64,000 nt of DNA from Streptomyces sp. ALI-76-A (GTDB lineage: Bacteria; Actinomycetota; Actinomycetes; Streptomycetales; Streptomycetaceae), in assembly GCF_030287445.1 (NCBI RefSeq), contig NZ_JASVWB010000002.1:2728001-2792000 (forward strand), in the 5' to 3' direction. Below are positions 27,961 to 37,608 of this stretch, in pieces (position 1 is the stretch's first letter; each line of letters opens with the position of its first letter). The position numbers were made by a program, and so were the translations under genes. Under the pieces are notes generated by a model that saw nothing but the letters and a program-made list of their open reading frames with translations, was not told the origin of the DNA and searched no databases.

Positions 27961-28638
27961 CTACCCCTGCCGCAGCCGCTTGGCGAACTCCGCCGCCGCC
28001 GCGCCCGGGTCGTCCGCCTCGGTGATCGCGCGGACGACGACGACCCGGCTCGCGCCCGCCGCCAGCACCTGGTCGAGGTTGCCGAGGTCGATGCCGCCGA
28101 TGGCGAACCAGGGGCGGTCGGTGCCGAGCGAGGCGGCGTAGCGGACCAGGCCGAGGCCGGGGGCGGAGCGGCCCGGCTTGGTCGGGGTCGGCCAGCACGG
28201 CCCGGTGCAGAAGTAGTCCACGCCCTCCTGGACGGCGGCCGCGGCGGCCTCGGACTCGGAGTGCGTGGAGCGGCCGACGAGGATGCCGTCGCCGAGGATC
28301 GCGCGGGCCGCGGGGACCGGGAGGTCGCCCTGGCCCAGGTGTAGGACGGCGGGTCCCCGGGGGTGGGCCGCCCGGGCCGCGTGCGCCACGTCGGCCCGGT
28401 CGTTCACCGCGAGGGTCCTGCCGTACGCGCGGCACAGGTCGGCGAAGAGCTCCAGCAGACCCAGTTCCTCGTCCGCCTCCAGGCTCTTGTCGCGCAGCTG
28501 GACGATGTCGACGCCGTTGTCCAGCACCGCGTGCAGGAACTCCCGCAGATCGCCCTGGCGCTTGCGGGCGTCCGTGCAGAGGTAGAGCCGGGCGTCGGGG
28601 AGCTGGGCGCGGGCGTCGGTGTCCGGTGTGTCAGGCAT
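27961..28638 (-). CDS. thiE: ThiE, thiamine phosphate synthase
   Basis: A 225-residue TIM-barrel enzyme that joins hydroxymethylpyrimidine diphosphate and thiazole phosphate to thiamine phosphate. The family motifs are present: [22 protein letters not shown] (the pyrophosphate-binding QLRDK), [19 protein letters not shown], and [14 protein letters not shown] toward the end. The ATG at 28638 is accepted on length; the first 15 residues are not conserved and no strong ribosome site is seen. It is on the strand opposite the thiO-thiS-thiG operon and has no TPP riboswitch of its own that I can find. Confidence 0.93.
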   Translation of the reverse strand: MPDTPDTDARAQLPDARLYLCTDARKRQGDLREFLHAVLDNGVDIVQLRDKSLEADEELGLLELFADLCRAYGRTLAVNDRADVAHAARAAHPRGPAVLHLGQGDLPVPAARAILGDGILVGRSTHSESEAAAAAVQEGVDYFCTGPCWPTPTKPGRSAPGLGLVRYAASLGTDRPWFAIGGIDLGNLDQVLAAGASRVVVVRAITEADDPGAAAAEFAKRLRQG

Positions 28639-28660
28639 GGGTGGGTCCCCCGCTGTCGAT

Positions 28661-28736
28661 GGCGTACGGGCCGCGGGCCGGCGGCCGGCCGTAGTGAACC
28701 ACGGCCGTGGCCCGCGCGGACCACGGCCCGTACGCC
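28661..28736 (-). terminator. Branched inverted repeat between the Rv2175c-like gene and thiE
   Basis: GGCGTACGGGCC (28661-28672) pairs with GGCCCGTACGCC (28725-28736); inside lie further complementary blocks (CGCGGGCC/GGCCCGCG and GGCC-rich inner stems), giving a multi-branched structure. It separates the 28765-29136 gene from thiE and probably terminates the former. Confidence 0.5.
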
Positions 28737-28764
28737 GGACGGTGTTCGGTTCAGCCGGCCCGCA

Positions 28765-29136
28765 TCAGACGGCGAGCGCCTGGGCCCGGCGCTTCACCTC
28801 CGTGCCGCGGTTCTCGCTGAGCGCCTGCGCGGGGGTGCCGGGCAGGCTGTCATCGGGGGTGAAGAGCCACTCGAGCATCTCCTCGTCCGTGAAGCCGTCG
28901 TCCCGCAGGAGCGTCAGGGTTCCGGCCAGGCCCTTGACGACCTTCCGCTCGACCCCGTCGATGAAGGCGGCGGGGACGTGCAGGGCGCGGTTCTCACCAC
29001 GGCGTACGGCGATGAGCTGGCCCTCCTTGACCAGCTGCCGCACACGCGTCACCTCGATGCCGAGGATCTCGGCGATGTCGGGGACGGTGAGCCAGGCGGG
29101 GACGAGAGCATCGATCTTTGCGTCAATCTCGGTCAC
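28765..29136 (-). CDS. Rv2175c-family DNA-binding protein
   Basis: A 123-residue protein: a winged-helix/HTH N-terminal part (WLTVPDIAEILGIEVTRVRQLVKEGQLIAVRRGEN, about 15-50) and a C-terminal helical domain with LLRDDGFTDEEMLEWLFTPDDSLPGTPAQAL, the pattern of Rv2175c from mycobacteria. The mycobacterial protein is known to bind DNA and to be a substrate of the Ser/Thr kinase PknL; phosphorylation here is only a possibility. Start GTG at 29136; no ribosome site stands out. Confidence 0.85.
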   Translation of the reverse strand: MTEIDAKIDALVPAWLTVPDIAEILGIEVTRVRQLVKEGQLIAVRRGENRALHVPAAFIDGVERKVVKGLAGTLTLLRDDGFTDEEMLEWLFTPDDSLPGTPAQALSENRGTEVKRRAQALAV

Positions 29137-29200
29137 AGGACAAGCCTGCCATCCCGCACTGACAGTCGGAAGCCAGGACCGTCCGACCTGGTGGTCCGCA

Positions 29201-30442
29201 CTACGCCGTGGCCGTCTTCAGGGGCCTCGCCGGGTCGGTCAGCGCCACCGGGTCCATGGGCGTGCCCGCCTCGATCAGCCGCCGCCCCTGCGCCAGGTCC
29301 CGGGGCCGCCCCACCGCCAGCAGGGCGACCAGCCGGCCCGCGCGCAGCCAGCACACCGTCCAGGCCGGTCCGGACGGCTCGCCGCGCCACAGGGTGGTGT
29401 CGGCGGAGGCGTGGTGGCCGACGTACTGGACGAAGCGGCCGAACTGCTCGGACCAGAAGTACGGGACGGGGTCGTAGACCGCGGGGGTCTCGCCGGTGGC
29501 CTCGCCGATGATGCCGGCGGCCACCGTGCGCGGGCCCTGGAGGGCGTTGTCCCAGTGGTGGACCAGCAGGCGCTCGCGGTATCTGCGCGAGGGGAAGGAG
29601 GCGCAGTCGCCTACCGCGTAGACGTCCGGCGCGGAGGTGCGCAGACGGTCGTCGGCGACCACCTCGCCGTGGGTGCCGAGGGTGATGCCGGAGCCGGTGA
29701 GCCAGCCCGTGGCGGGCCGGGCGCCGATGCCCACGACCACCGCGTCCGCGGGCAGCCGCGAGCCGTCGTCGAGGAGCACGGCCGAGGGCTCGACGCGCTC
29801 CACGCGCGCGTGGGTGCGCAGGACGGCACCGGCGTCGGCGTACCAGGCGGCCATCGGGGCGGCCACCTCGGCGGGCAGCGCGCCGGCGAGCGGCCGGTCC
29901 GCGGCCTCGACGACCGTCACCGCGCAGCCGGCCTCGCGGGCCGCCGTGGCGAACTCGGCGCCGATCCAGCCCGCGCCGACGACCACGATGTCGTGCTGCC
30001 GGGCCAGCACCGGGCGCAGCCGTTCGGCGTCGTCCAGGGTGCGCAGCAGATGCACGCCGGGCACGCCCTCCGTGCCCGGCAGCCGGATCGGTTCGGCGCC
30101 GGTCGCCAGGACCAGGACGTCGTACGGCACCGGCCCCTCGGCGGTGTCCAGCTCGTGCTCCCCGGGGCGCACGCCGAGGACCTCGCGGCCGAGCCGCAGT
30201 TCGATGGAGAGGGCCTCGAAGTCCACGTCGAAGGCGGAGCCCTCGGCCGTGCCGAGCAGCACGGCCTTCGACAGCGGCGGCCGGTCGTACGGCTGGTGCG
30301 GCTCCGCGCCGATCAGCGTCACGGTGCCGGTGAAGCCCTGTTCCCGCAGGGCCACCGCGGTCTGCACCCCGGCCATGCCCGCGCCCACCACGACGACACG
30401 CCGTGGCGTGGAGTCTCCCCGTTCCCGCGTCCGCTCGCTCAC
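29201..30442 (-). CDS. FAD/NAD(P)-dependent oxidoreductase, ferredoxin-reductase type
   Basis: A 413-residue pyridine nucleotide-disulfide-type reductase without the redox disulfide, as in rubredoxin/ferredoxin reductases. It shows the FAD site VVVVGAGMAGVQTAVALRE (about 15-33), YDRPPLSK, an NAD(P) site DIVVVGAGWIGAEFATAAREAG near 150, and YAVGDCASFP. The C-terminal third is the ferredoxin reductase (Reductase_C-like) domain with FWSEQFGRFVQYVG. No ferredoxin or P450 gene is adjacent, so its partner is unknown. The GTG at 30442 stands 6 nt after a TATGGT box: another leaderless candidate. A CTGAC/GTCAG inverted repeat lies just upstream (30460-30474 region). Confidence 0.88.
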   Translation of the reverse strand: MSERTRERGDSTPRRVVVVGAGMAGVQTAVALREQGFTGTVTLIGAEPHQPYDRPPLSKAVLLGTAEGSAFDVDFEALSIELRLGREVLGVRPGEHELDTAEGPVPYDVLVLATGAEPIRLPGTEGVPGVHLLRTLDDAERLRPVLARQHDIVVVGAGWIGAEFATAAREAGCAVTVVEAADRPLAGALPAEVAAPMAAWYADAGAVLRTHARVERVEPSAVLLDDGSRLPADAVVVGIGARPATGWLTGSGITLGTHGEVVADDRLRTSAPDVYAVGDCASFPSRRYRERLLVHHWDNALQGPRTVAAGIIGEATGETPAVYDPVPYFWSEQFGRFVQYVGHHASADTTLWRGEPSGPAWTVCWLRAGRLVALLAVGRPRDLAQGRRLIEAGTPMDPVALTDPARPLKTATA

Positions 30443-30470
30443 CTGATCACCATAGTCACCTGACCATCAG

Positions 30471-30824
30471 TCAGTCAGCCGTCCGCTCGGTGACCTGCTC
30501 GACGACGCTCGTCCCACTGCCCGGCTGCGACTCCCACGCCCAGCGCTCCTCCAGCCGCACGCGACCGTCGGGCAGGTCGACGACCGTCGACACGCAGTGC
30601 CCCGAGGACGTCGTCCCGTCGTGCTTGAGCTGTACGTACCGGAAGTCCAGCCGGTCGCCCTGCCGCGTCCCCACCAGATGCCCGCGGACGACGTCGCCGC
30701 CCGCGTACTCGGCCCAGATCTCGCCGTCCTTCTCGTGATACGCGAACCGGGTGCGCGTCCCCACCTGACCGGGTGCCTGGTCGGCGACCGGGGCGAGGAC
30801 GAGTCCGTCGAGCGAACGGGCCAC
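30471..30824 (-). CDS. Small protein of the group often labelled 'N-acetylglutamate synthase-like'
   Basis: A 117-residue beta-rich protein: FAYHEKDGEIWAEYAGGDVVRGHLVG then FRYVQLKHDGTTSSGHC and VRLEERWAWES. Many genomes carry this small family under the label N-acetylglutamate synthase, but it lacks any acetyltransferase motif and is far too short; I treat the label as unsupported and the function as unknown. GTG 30824 has AAGGGAG nine bases upstream; an ATG at 30857 without ribosome site would add 11 residues. It is divergent from the thiamine operon, so its promoter region overlaps the riboswitch DNA. Confidence 0.7.
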   Translation of the reverse strand: MARSLDGLVLAPVADQAPGQVGTRTRFAYHEKDGEIWAEYAGGDVVRGHLVGTRQGDRLDFRYVQLKHDGTTSSGHCVSTVVDLPDGRVRLEERWAWESQPGSGTSVVEQVTERTAD

Positions 30825-30881
30825 GGGCGGAGGCTCCCTTACTGAGAGGTGCGGCATCGGGCTAGGGTGGCCAACGTAGAG

Positions 30882-30973
30882 CACTCGCGGGAGCCCGGAC
30901 GCACCGGGCTGAGAGGGAGGCTGGCGGCCTCCGACCGTACGAACCTGATCCGGGTCATGCCGGCGAAGGGAGG
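30882..30973 (+). promoter_or_regulatory. TPP riboswitch (THI element)
   Basis: All conserved blocks of the thiamine pyrophosphate aptamer occur in order on the plus strand: CGGGAG, GGGCTGAGAGGGAGGC with its P3 partner GGCCTCCGACC, then GAACCTGATCCGGGTCAT and GCGAAGGGAGG. The last block runs into the ribosome-binding site (GGAGCTGGACAGCC) 13 nt before the thiO ATG, so TPP binding most simply hides the Shine-Dalgarno sequence, blocking translation of thiO-thiS-thiG. No separate terminator hairpin lies between aptamer and gene. Confidence 0.95.
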
Positions 30974-30985
30974 AGCTGGACAGCC

Positions 30986-32161
30986 ATGTCGCGTACGTCG
31001 GATCTGCCCGACACCTTCGACGTCCTGGTCGTCGGGGGCGGGATCATCGGCCTGGTCACGGCCTGGCGGGCCGCTCAACACGGGTTCGCCACCGCCGTCG
31101 TCGACCCCGGACCGGGCGGCGGGGCCGCCCAGGTGGCCGCCGGGATGCTGGCCGCCGTCACCGAGCTGCACTACGGCGAGCAGACCCTGCTCGGCCTGAA
31201 TCTGGAGTCGGCCCGCCGCTACCCGGACTTCGTGGCCGAGCTCACCGACCTCACCGGCCAGGACCTCGGTTACCGCCGCAGCGGCACGCTCGCGGTCGCC
31301 CTGGACGCCGACGACCGGGCCCATCTGCGTGAACTGCACGCCTTGCAGCGGCAGTCGGGCCTGGACTCCGAGTGGCTGTCCGGACGGGAGTGCCGGCGCC
31401 TGGAGCCGATGCTCGCGCCGGGCGTGCGCGGGGGGCTCAGAGTCGACGGGGACCACCAGATCGACCCGCGCCGCCTGGCCGCCGCGCTGGTCACCGCGTG
31501 CGAGCGGACCGGGGTGGTGTTCCACCGCTCGTGGGCGGAGCGCCTGTCGGTCGTACGGGAGCGGGCGGCCGGTGTCGTCACGCGGGAGGGGGCCGCCCTG
31601 GGCGCCGGGCAGGTGGTGCTCGCCGCGGGCAGCCTCAGCGGGCGGCTGGCGGGCGTCCCGGAGGACGTGCTGCCGCCGGTGCGGCCCGTGAAGGGGCAGG
31701 TGCTGCGGCTGACCGTGCCCGCCCGGTACGCGCCGTTCCTGAGCCGGACCGTGCGGGCCGTGGTCCGCGGCAGCCAGGTGTACCTGGTGCCGCGCGTGAA
31801 CGGCGAGCTGGTCGTCGGCGCGACCAGCGAGGAGCTGGGCTGGGACACCACGGTGACCGCGGGCGGGGTGTACGAGCTGCTGCGGGACGCCCACGAACTG
31901 GTCCCCGGGATCACCGAGCTGCCGCTCACCGAGACGCGGGCCGGGCTGCGTCCGGCCTCCCCCGACAACGCGCCGCTGCTCGGCCCGGCCGGACTGGACG
32001 GTCTGCTGCTGGCCACCGGCCACTACCGCAACGGCGTGCTGCTCACCCCGGTCACCGGCGACGCGCTCGCGCACGCCCTGGTCACGGGGGAACTCCCGGA
32101 GGAGGCCCGCCCCTTCACCCCGAGGCGCTTCGGCGCCGCCCGTACGGAGCAGCCGGTATGA
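30986..32161 (+). CDS. thiO: ThiO, glycine oxidase of thiazole synthesis
   Basis: A 391-residue FAD enzyme of the DAO family that oxidises glycine to iminoglycine, the nitrogen source for the thiazole ring. FAD site VLVVGGGIIGLVTAWRAAQHG (about 12-32) is followed by AAGMLAAVTEL, a C-terminal GLRPASPDNAPLLGP and HYRNGVLLTP motif, which is specific to ThiO. First gene after the TPP riboswitch; it overlaps thiS by 4 bp (ATGA). Confidence 0.92.
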   Translation: MSRTSDLPDTFDVLVVGGGIIGLVTAWRAAQHGFATAVVDPGPGGGAAQVAAGMLAAVTELHYGEQTLLGLNLESARRYPDFVAELTDLTGQDLGYRRSGTLAVALDADDRAHLRELHALQRQSGLDSEWLSGRECRRLEPMLAPGVRGGLRVDGDHQIDPRRLAAALVTACERTGVVFHRSWAERLSVVRERAAGVVTREGAALGAGQVVLAAGSLSGRLAGVPEDVLPPVRPVKGQVLRLTVPARYAPFLSRTVRAVVRGSQVYLVPRVNGELVVGATSEELGWDTTVTAGGVYELLRDAHELVPGITELPLTETRAGLRPASPDNAPLLGPAGLDGLLLATGHYRNGVLLTPVTGDALAHALVTGELPEEARPFTPRRFGAARTEQPV

Positions 32162-32358
32162 ACGTCCTGGTCAACGGCGAGCGGCGGGAGGTCGAGCCCG
32201 GCACCGCGCTCGACACGCTCGTCCGCTCCCTCACGGCGGCGCCCTCCGGGGTGGCCGCCGCCCTCAACGAAACCGTCGTCCCGCGCGCGCGGTGGTCCTC
32301 GACGCCCCTCTGCGAGGGGGACCGTGTCGAGGTCCTCACCGCCGTCCAAGGAGGCTGA
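32158..32358 (+). CDS. thiS: ThiS, sulfur-carrier protein
   Basis: A 66-residue ubiquitin-fold protein with the required C-terminal Gly-Gly (LTAVQGG). The start MNVLVNGERREV and the LVRSL and VAAALNETVVPR stretches match ThiS. The C-terminal glycine is adenylated and converted to a thiocarboxylate that donates sulfur to ThiG. Starts inside the thiO stop and ends 3 bp before thiG; no ThiF-type activating enzyme is encoded in this window. Confidence 0.92.
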   Translation: MNVLVNGERREVEPGTALDTLVRSLTAAPSGVAAALNETVVPRARWSSTPLCEGDRVEVLTAVQGG

Positions 32359-33156
<798 letters not shown>

Positions 33157-33163
33157 GACGAGG

Positions 33164-33241
33164 CGGGTCCGCCGCCGGGGCTGGTCCATCGCCGGGGCCG
33201 GTCCGCCGTAGGGGCGGGTCCGCCGTAGGGGCGGGTCCGCC
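33164..33241. repeat. Short 17-bp direct repeats between thiG and the kinase gene
   Basis: GGTCCGCCGTAGGGGCG occurs at 33200-33216 and 33217-33233 with a third, truncated copy at 33234-33241, and more degenerate copies back to 33164. The array ends about 75 bp before the kinase promoter. No role is apparent. Confidence 0.75.
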
Positions 33242-33331
33242 TTGTGGGTTCCGTCACAGGACCGCTTCAGTCCCGCCCCGATCCTGGCCGAACCGGGGGC
33301 CGTGTCGGTGGCGGCTCGTACACTCACCTGC

Positions 33332-35263
33332 GTGGACACGACCCTTCAGGACCCTCTCGTCGGGCAGGTGCTCGACGGCCGCTATCGCGTCGAGGCGCGG
33401 ATCGCCGTCGGCGGGATGGCCACGGTCTACCGGGCCCTGGACACCCGCCTGGACCGCGTGCTCGCGCTCAAGGTGATGCACCCGGCGCTCGCGGTGGACG
33501 GGTCGTTCGTCGAGCGCTTCATCCGGGAGGCGAAGTCCGTCGCCCGCCTCGCGCACCCGAACGTCGTGCAGGTCTTCGACCAGGGCACCGACGGGTCGTA
33601 CGTCTACCTCGCCATGGAGTACGTCGCCGGCTGCACCCTGCGCGACGTGCTGCGTGACCGCGGCGCGCTCCAGCCGAGGGCCGCGCTGGACATCCTGGAG
33701 CCGGTGCTGGCCGCGCTCGGCGCCGCGCACCGCGCCGGGTTCGTCCACCGGGACATGAAGCCGGAGAACGTGCTGATAGGGGACGACGGCCGGGTCAAGG
33801 TCGCCGACTTCGGGCTCGTACGGTCCGTGGACACGGTCACCAACACCTCCGGGACCGTCCTGGGCACGGTGTCGTACCTCGCGCCCGAGCAGATCGAGAG
33901 CGGCACCGCCGATCCCCGCGTCGACGTGTACGCGTGCGGTGTCGTCCTGTACGAGATGCTGACCGGTGAGAAGCCGCACGACGGCGACTCGCCGGCGGTC
34001 GTGCTCTACAAGCACCTCCACGAGGACGTCCCGCCGCCCTCGGCGATCGTCCCGGGCATGCCGTACGAGCTGGACGAACTGGTCGCCTCCGCGACCGCCC
34101 GCAACCCCGCGATCCGGCCCTACGACGCGGTGGCCCTGCTCGCCCAGGCACGGGAGGCCCGCGCCCGGTTGAGCCTGGACCAGCTGGACGCGGTGCCGCC
34201 GCAGGCGGTCTCCACGACGCACGACAACGCCGACGACCGCACGAGCGTGATCCCGCGCTCGCTCACGGTGCCGCGGTCGCTGCCGGCTGACCGCGCCGGG
34301 GCCGACGGGGCCGGGGTCGACCGCACCAGCCGTCTGGAGTCCGGCCCGCCGCTGCCCCCGCGCAGCCGCACCCGCCCGCCACGCCGGCTGGTCACGATCG
34401 TGGCCGCCGTACTGCTGGTCCTCGGGGTCGGCGCCGGCGTCTGGTACATCAACTCCGGCCAGTTCACCAAGGTCCCGCTGCTGATCGAGAAGACCGAGGC
34501 CCAGGCCAAGGACCGACTGGAGGCGGCCGGACTGGAGGTGGGCACCGTCGACCGCGCCTACAGCGACACGGTGAAGCGGGGCGCCGTCATCACCACCGAC
34601 CCGGAACCGGGCACCCGGATCCGGGACAACGACTCGGTGCGCCTGGTCGTCTCCGACGGCCCGGAGACCGTGAAGGTGCCCGATGTGCAGGGCTACCGGC
34701 TGGACCGGGCCAGGACCGTGCTGAAGCAGGACGGGTTGCAGCCGGGCATGGTCACCCGGGAGTTCAGCGACGACGTGGGCAAGGGCTTCGTGATCTCCAC
34801 CGATCCGGCGCGCGGCACCGAGCGGCGCGCGGGTTCGGCGATCGCGCTGACCGTCAGCAAGGGCAGCCCGATCGACGTCCCGGACGTCACCGGCGAGTCC
34901 CTGGACGAGGCGAAGGCCGACCTGGAGGAGGCGGGCCTGAAGGTGGAGGTCGCCTCCCAGGAGGTCACCTCCGCCGAGTTCGACAAGGGTCAGGTCGCCC
35001 GGCAGACCCCGCGCGACGGCAGCACCGCCGCCGAGGGCGACACCGTGACGCTCACGCTGTCCAAGGGCCCGGAGATGATCGAGGTCCCGGACGTGGTCGG
35101 CGACAGCGTCGACGACGCGACGGCCGCGTTGGAGGCCGCCGGGTTCCGGGTCGACGAGGACCGCGGGCTGCTGGGACTGTTCGGCGACACCGTCGAGAGC
35201 CAGTCCGTGCAGGGCGGACAGACCGCGCCCAAGGGATCGACGGTCACGATCACGATCCGCTGA
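33332..35263 (+). CDS. PASTA-domain Ser/Thr protein kinase (PknB type)
   Basis: A 643-residue membrane kinase. The N-terminal kinase domain is intact: glycine loop IAVGGMATVYRA, VAIK-type lysine in LALKVMHP, catalytic HRDMKPENV, and DFG in VADFGLVRS with the APE region SYLAPEQ. A linker (about 280-355) leads to one membrane span, VTIVAAVLLVLGVGAGVWYI, and four extracytoplasmic PASTA repeats (about 385-643). PASTA kinases sense muropeptides or lipid II and regulate growth and division. GTG 33332 follows a TACACT box by 7 nt, implying a leaderless mRNA; the open frame from 33242 lies upstream of that box and is not used. Confidence 0.93.
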   Translation: MDTTLQDPLVGQVLDGRYRVEARIAVGGMATVYRALDTRLDRVLALKVMHPALAVDGSFVERFIREAKSVARLAHPNVVQVFDQGTDGSYVYLAMEYVAGCTLRDVLRDRGALQPRAALDILEPVLAALGAAHRAGFVHRDMKPENVLIGDDGRVKVADFGLVRSVDTVTNTSGTVLGTVSYLAPEQIESGTADPRVDVYACGVVLYEMLTGEKPHDGDSPAVVLYKHLHEDVPPPSAIVPGMPYELDELVASATARNPAIRPYDAVALLAQAREARARLSLDQLDAVPPQAVSTTHDNADDRTSVIPRSLTVPRSLPADRAGADGAGVDRTSRLESGPPLPPRSRTRPPRRLVTIVAAVLLVLGVGAGVWYINSGQFTKVPLLIEKTEAQAKDRLEAAGLEVGTVDRAYSDTVKRGAVITTDPEPGTRIRDNDSVRLVVSDGPETVKVPDVQGYRLDRARTVLKQDGLQPGMVTREFSDDVGKGFVISTDPARGTERRAGSAIALTVSKGSPIDVPDVTGESLDEAKADLEEAGLKVEVASQEVTSAEFDKGQVARQTPRDGSTAAEGDTVTLTLSKGPEMIEVPDVVGDSVDDATAALEAAGFRVDEDRGLLGLFGDTVESQSVQGGQTAPKGSTVTITIR

Positions 35264-35340
35264 CGGCGGTGACGGCGATGGTGACGCTCACCACCGGATC
35301 CCCGGCCGGACGGGCCTGTTCCGCATGACACCCTTGACGG

Positions 35341-36258
35341 GTGAAGAGTCAACAGTCCGGCACCATCCCCGAGATCCCGGGAGCCCCCGAGACCCCCGGC
35401 CCGGTGCGCAACCCCGTCGGCAGCCATGTCCCCGTGGCCGGCGGTCTGCACTCCGTGGGGCTGACGTACGCCCATGACCTGAAGGCCGAGGCCGTGCAGG
35501 TCTTCGTCGCCAACCCGCGCGGCTGGGCCACGCCCGCCGGGAACCCCCGGCAGGACGAGGAGTTCCGCGCGGTGTGCGCGGCCGAGTCGATCCCGGCGTA
35601 CGTCCATGCCCCGTACCTGATCAACTTCGGTTCGCACACCGAGGCGACGGTGGAGAGGTCGGTCGAGTCGCTCAGGCATTCACTGCGGCGCGGGCGGGAG
35701 ATCGGGGCGCTGGGCGTGGTCGTGCACACCGGCAGTGCGACGGGCGGGCGGGACCGGTCGGTGGCGCTCAAGCAGGTGCGGGAGCACCTGTTGCCGCTGC
35801 TCGACGAGCTGACCCACGAGGAGGACCCGTACCTGCTGCTGGAGTCGACCGCCGGGCAGGGCGCCTCGCTGTGCTCACGGACCTGGGACTTCGGGCCGTA
35901 CTTCGAGGCGCTGGACGCCCATCCGAAGCTGGGCGTGTGCCTGGACACCTGCCACGTCTACGCGGCCGGCCACGACCTGACCGGACCGGCCGGCATGCAC
36001 CGGACGCTGGACCTGCTGGTGGAGACGGTCGGCGAGGGCCGGCTGAAGCTGATCCACGCCAACGACTCCAAGGACGTGGTCGGCGCGCACAAGGACCGGC
36101 ACGAGAACATCGGCTCAGGTCACATCGGTGAGGACCCGTTCCGCGCGCTGATGACGCATCCCGCCACCGAGGGCGTACCGCTGGTCATCGAGACGCCCGG
36201 CGGCAAGGAGGGGCACGCGGCGGACGTGGAGCGGCTGAAGAAGCTGCGGGACGCGTAG
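35341..36258 (+). CDS. Endonuclease IV (AP endonuclease, Nfo type)
   Basis: A 305-residue TIM-barrel, AP endonuclease 2 family. Metal-site and family motifs: GSHVPVAGGLH, VQVFVANPRGW, YVHAPYLINFGSH, GVVVHTGSATGG, LLLESTAGQG, LGVCLDTCHVYAAGHDL, HANDSKDVVGAHKDRHENIGSGHIG and VIETPGG. It cleaves DNA 5' of abasic sites in base-excision repair. The 25-residue Pro-rich start is not conserved; GTG at 35341 has no clear ribosome site. Confidence 0.9.
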   Translation: MKSQQSGTIPEIPGAPETPGPVRNPVGSHVPVAGGLHSVGLTYAHDLKAEAVQVFVANPRGWATPAGNPRQDEEFRAVCAAESIPAYVHAPYLINFGSHTEATVERSVESLRHSLRRGREIGALGVVVHTGSATGGRDRSVALKQVREHLLPLLDELTHEEDPYLLLESTAGQGASLCSRTWDFGPYFEALDAHPKLGVCLDTCHVYAAGHDLTGPAGMHRTLDLLVETVGEGRLKLIHANDSKDVVGAHKDRHENIGSGHIGEDPFRALMTHPATEGVPLVIETPGGKEGHAADVERLKKLRDA

Positions 36259-36304
36259 CGCCGGGCGCCGGCGGATCCGCCTGACGTGCCGAGGGCGCGG
36301 GCTC

Positions 36305-36952
36305 TCAGAGCTCGGGGCCCTCCCCCGGGCCTTCCTGGTAGGAGTAGCGCTGCTCCCGCCACGGGTCGCCGATGTTGTGGTAGCCGCGCTCCTCCCAGAA
36401 GCCCCGGCGGTCGGCGGTCATGTACTCGACGCCCCGCACCCACTTGGGGCCCTTCCAGGCGTACAGATGGGGGACGACGAGGCGGAGCGGGAAGCCGTGT
36501 TCGGCCGTCAGCAGTTCGCCGTCCTTGTGCGTGGCGAAGATCGTGCGCTCGGACGCGAAGTCGGCGAGCCGCAGGTTGGAGCTGAAGCCGTACTCCGCCC
36601 ACACCATCACATGGGTGACGGCCGGCGCGGGCGGGGCGATCTCCAGGATCGACCGGGCGGGAATACCGCCCCACTCGGCGCCGAGCATGCTGAACTTCGT
36701 GACGCAGTGCAGGTCACCCACGACGCTGGTGTACGGCAGGGCCGTGAACTCCTCGTGGTTCCAGCAGTGCTTCTCGCCGTCCGCGGTGGCACCGAAGACC
36801 CGGAACTCCCAGCGCTCGGGCCGGAACCTGGGGACGGGGCCGTAGTGCGTGACCGGCCAGCCGCGCTGCACCCGCTGCCCCGGCGGAAGCGCGGAGTGCG
36901 CGGCTGCTGAAGAATCGCGTTCTCCCGACTCGCGTTCCACCGGCTGACCCAT
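36305..36952 (-). CDS. Sulfite oxidase-like (molybdopterin) oxidoreductase, cytoplasmic form
   Basis: A 215-residue protein made of a single sulfite-oxidase Moco domain. The molybdenum-ligand Cys is in LHCVTKFSMLGAEWGGIP, followed by VMVWAEYGFSSNL, RLVVPHLYAWKGPKWV and FWEERGYHNIGDPWREQRY, which closely resemble the actinobacterial sulfite oxidase-like family (and YedY). It lacks a Tat or Sec signal and the usual dimer domain, so it presumably acts in the cytoplasm; the substrate is unknown. ATG 36952 has GGATGGAG upstream. Confidence 0.88.
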   Translation of the reverse strand: MGQPVERESGERDSSAAAHSALPPGQRVQRGWPVTHYGPVPRFRPERWEFRVFGATADGEKHCWNHEEFTALPYTSVVGDLHCVTKFSMLGAEWGGIPARSILEIAPPAPAVTHVMVWAEYGFSSNLRLADFASERTIFATHKDGELLTAEHGFPLRLVVPHLYAWKGPKWVRGVEYMTADRRGFWEERGYHNIGDPWREQRYSYQEGPGEGPEL

Positions 36953-37128
36953 GACTCCATCCTGACAGACCCGGGCCAGTGCACATGACCAGCCCGCACC
37001 CAATTCGGGCAATGCGAACTAAGCATGCCCTTACTTACTAAGTGAAGACTTACTGGACGATCTTCGTCGGCCGGTGCAATCATGCGGCGCAACCAGCCAG
37101 TTCCCCCCGCCTGGAAGGAGCCTCTGCG

Positions 37129-37608
37129 ATGCAGGGCGACCCCGAGGTCATCGAATTCCTCAATGAGCAGCTCACCGCCGAGCTCACCGCGATCAACCAG
37201 TACTTCCTGCACGCGAAGATGCAGGAGAACTTCGGCTGGACGAAACTCGCGAAATACACGCGGCACGAGTCGTTCGACGAGATGAAGCACGCGGAAGTGC
37301 TCACCGACCGGATCCTCTTCCTGGACGGGCTGCCGAACTACCAGCGCCTCTTCCATGTGCGCGTGGGACAGACGGTCCGGGAGATGTTCGAGGCCGACCG
37401 GCAGATCGAGGTCGAGGCGATCGACCGGCTCAAGCGCGGCATCCTGGTGATGCGGGAGAAGGGCGACATCACGTCCGCGAACATCTTCGAGTCGATCCTG
37501 GAGGACGAGGAGCACCACATCGACTACCTCGACACCCAGCTGGAACTCCTGGAGAAGCTCGGCGACGCGCTGTACATCGCCCAGCTGATCGAGCAGCCGG
37601 AGGGCTAG
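37129..37608 (+). CDS. bfr: Bacterioferritin
   Basis: A 159-residue ferritin-like 24-mer subunit for iron storage. The ferroxidase ligands are all in place: Glu18, Glu51, His54, Glu94, Glu127 and His130; the haem ligand Met52 is also present (FDEMKHAE). GGAAGGAG precedes the ATG; an open frame from 37042 is not used. The preceding 176 bp, shared with the divergent sulfite oxidase-like gene, hold an AT-rich stretch (about 37012-37055) with CTTACT repeats that probably contains the promoter. The stop interlocks with that of the bfd gene (CTAG). Confidence 0.95.
   Translation: MQGDPEVIEFLNEQLTAELTAINQYFLHAKMQENFGWTKLAKYTRHESFDEMKHAEVLTDRILFLDGLPNYQRLFHVRVGQTVREMFEADRQIEVEAIDRLKRGILVMREKGDITSANIFESILEDEEHHIDYLDTQLELLEKLGDALYIAQLIEQPEG

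Noticed and set aside
31372..32358. Plus-strand 328-residue frame ending with the ThiS sequence
   Set aside because: All but the final 66 codons are a thiO shadow; ThiS starts at the ATG overlapping the thiO stop.
37012..37055. Candidate iron box upstream of bacterioferritin
   Set aside because: The AT-rich CTTACT repeats resemble half of an IdeR site only superficially; no TTAGGTTAG-like core is present.
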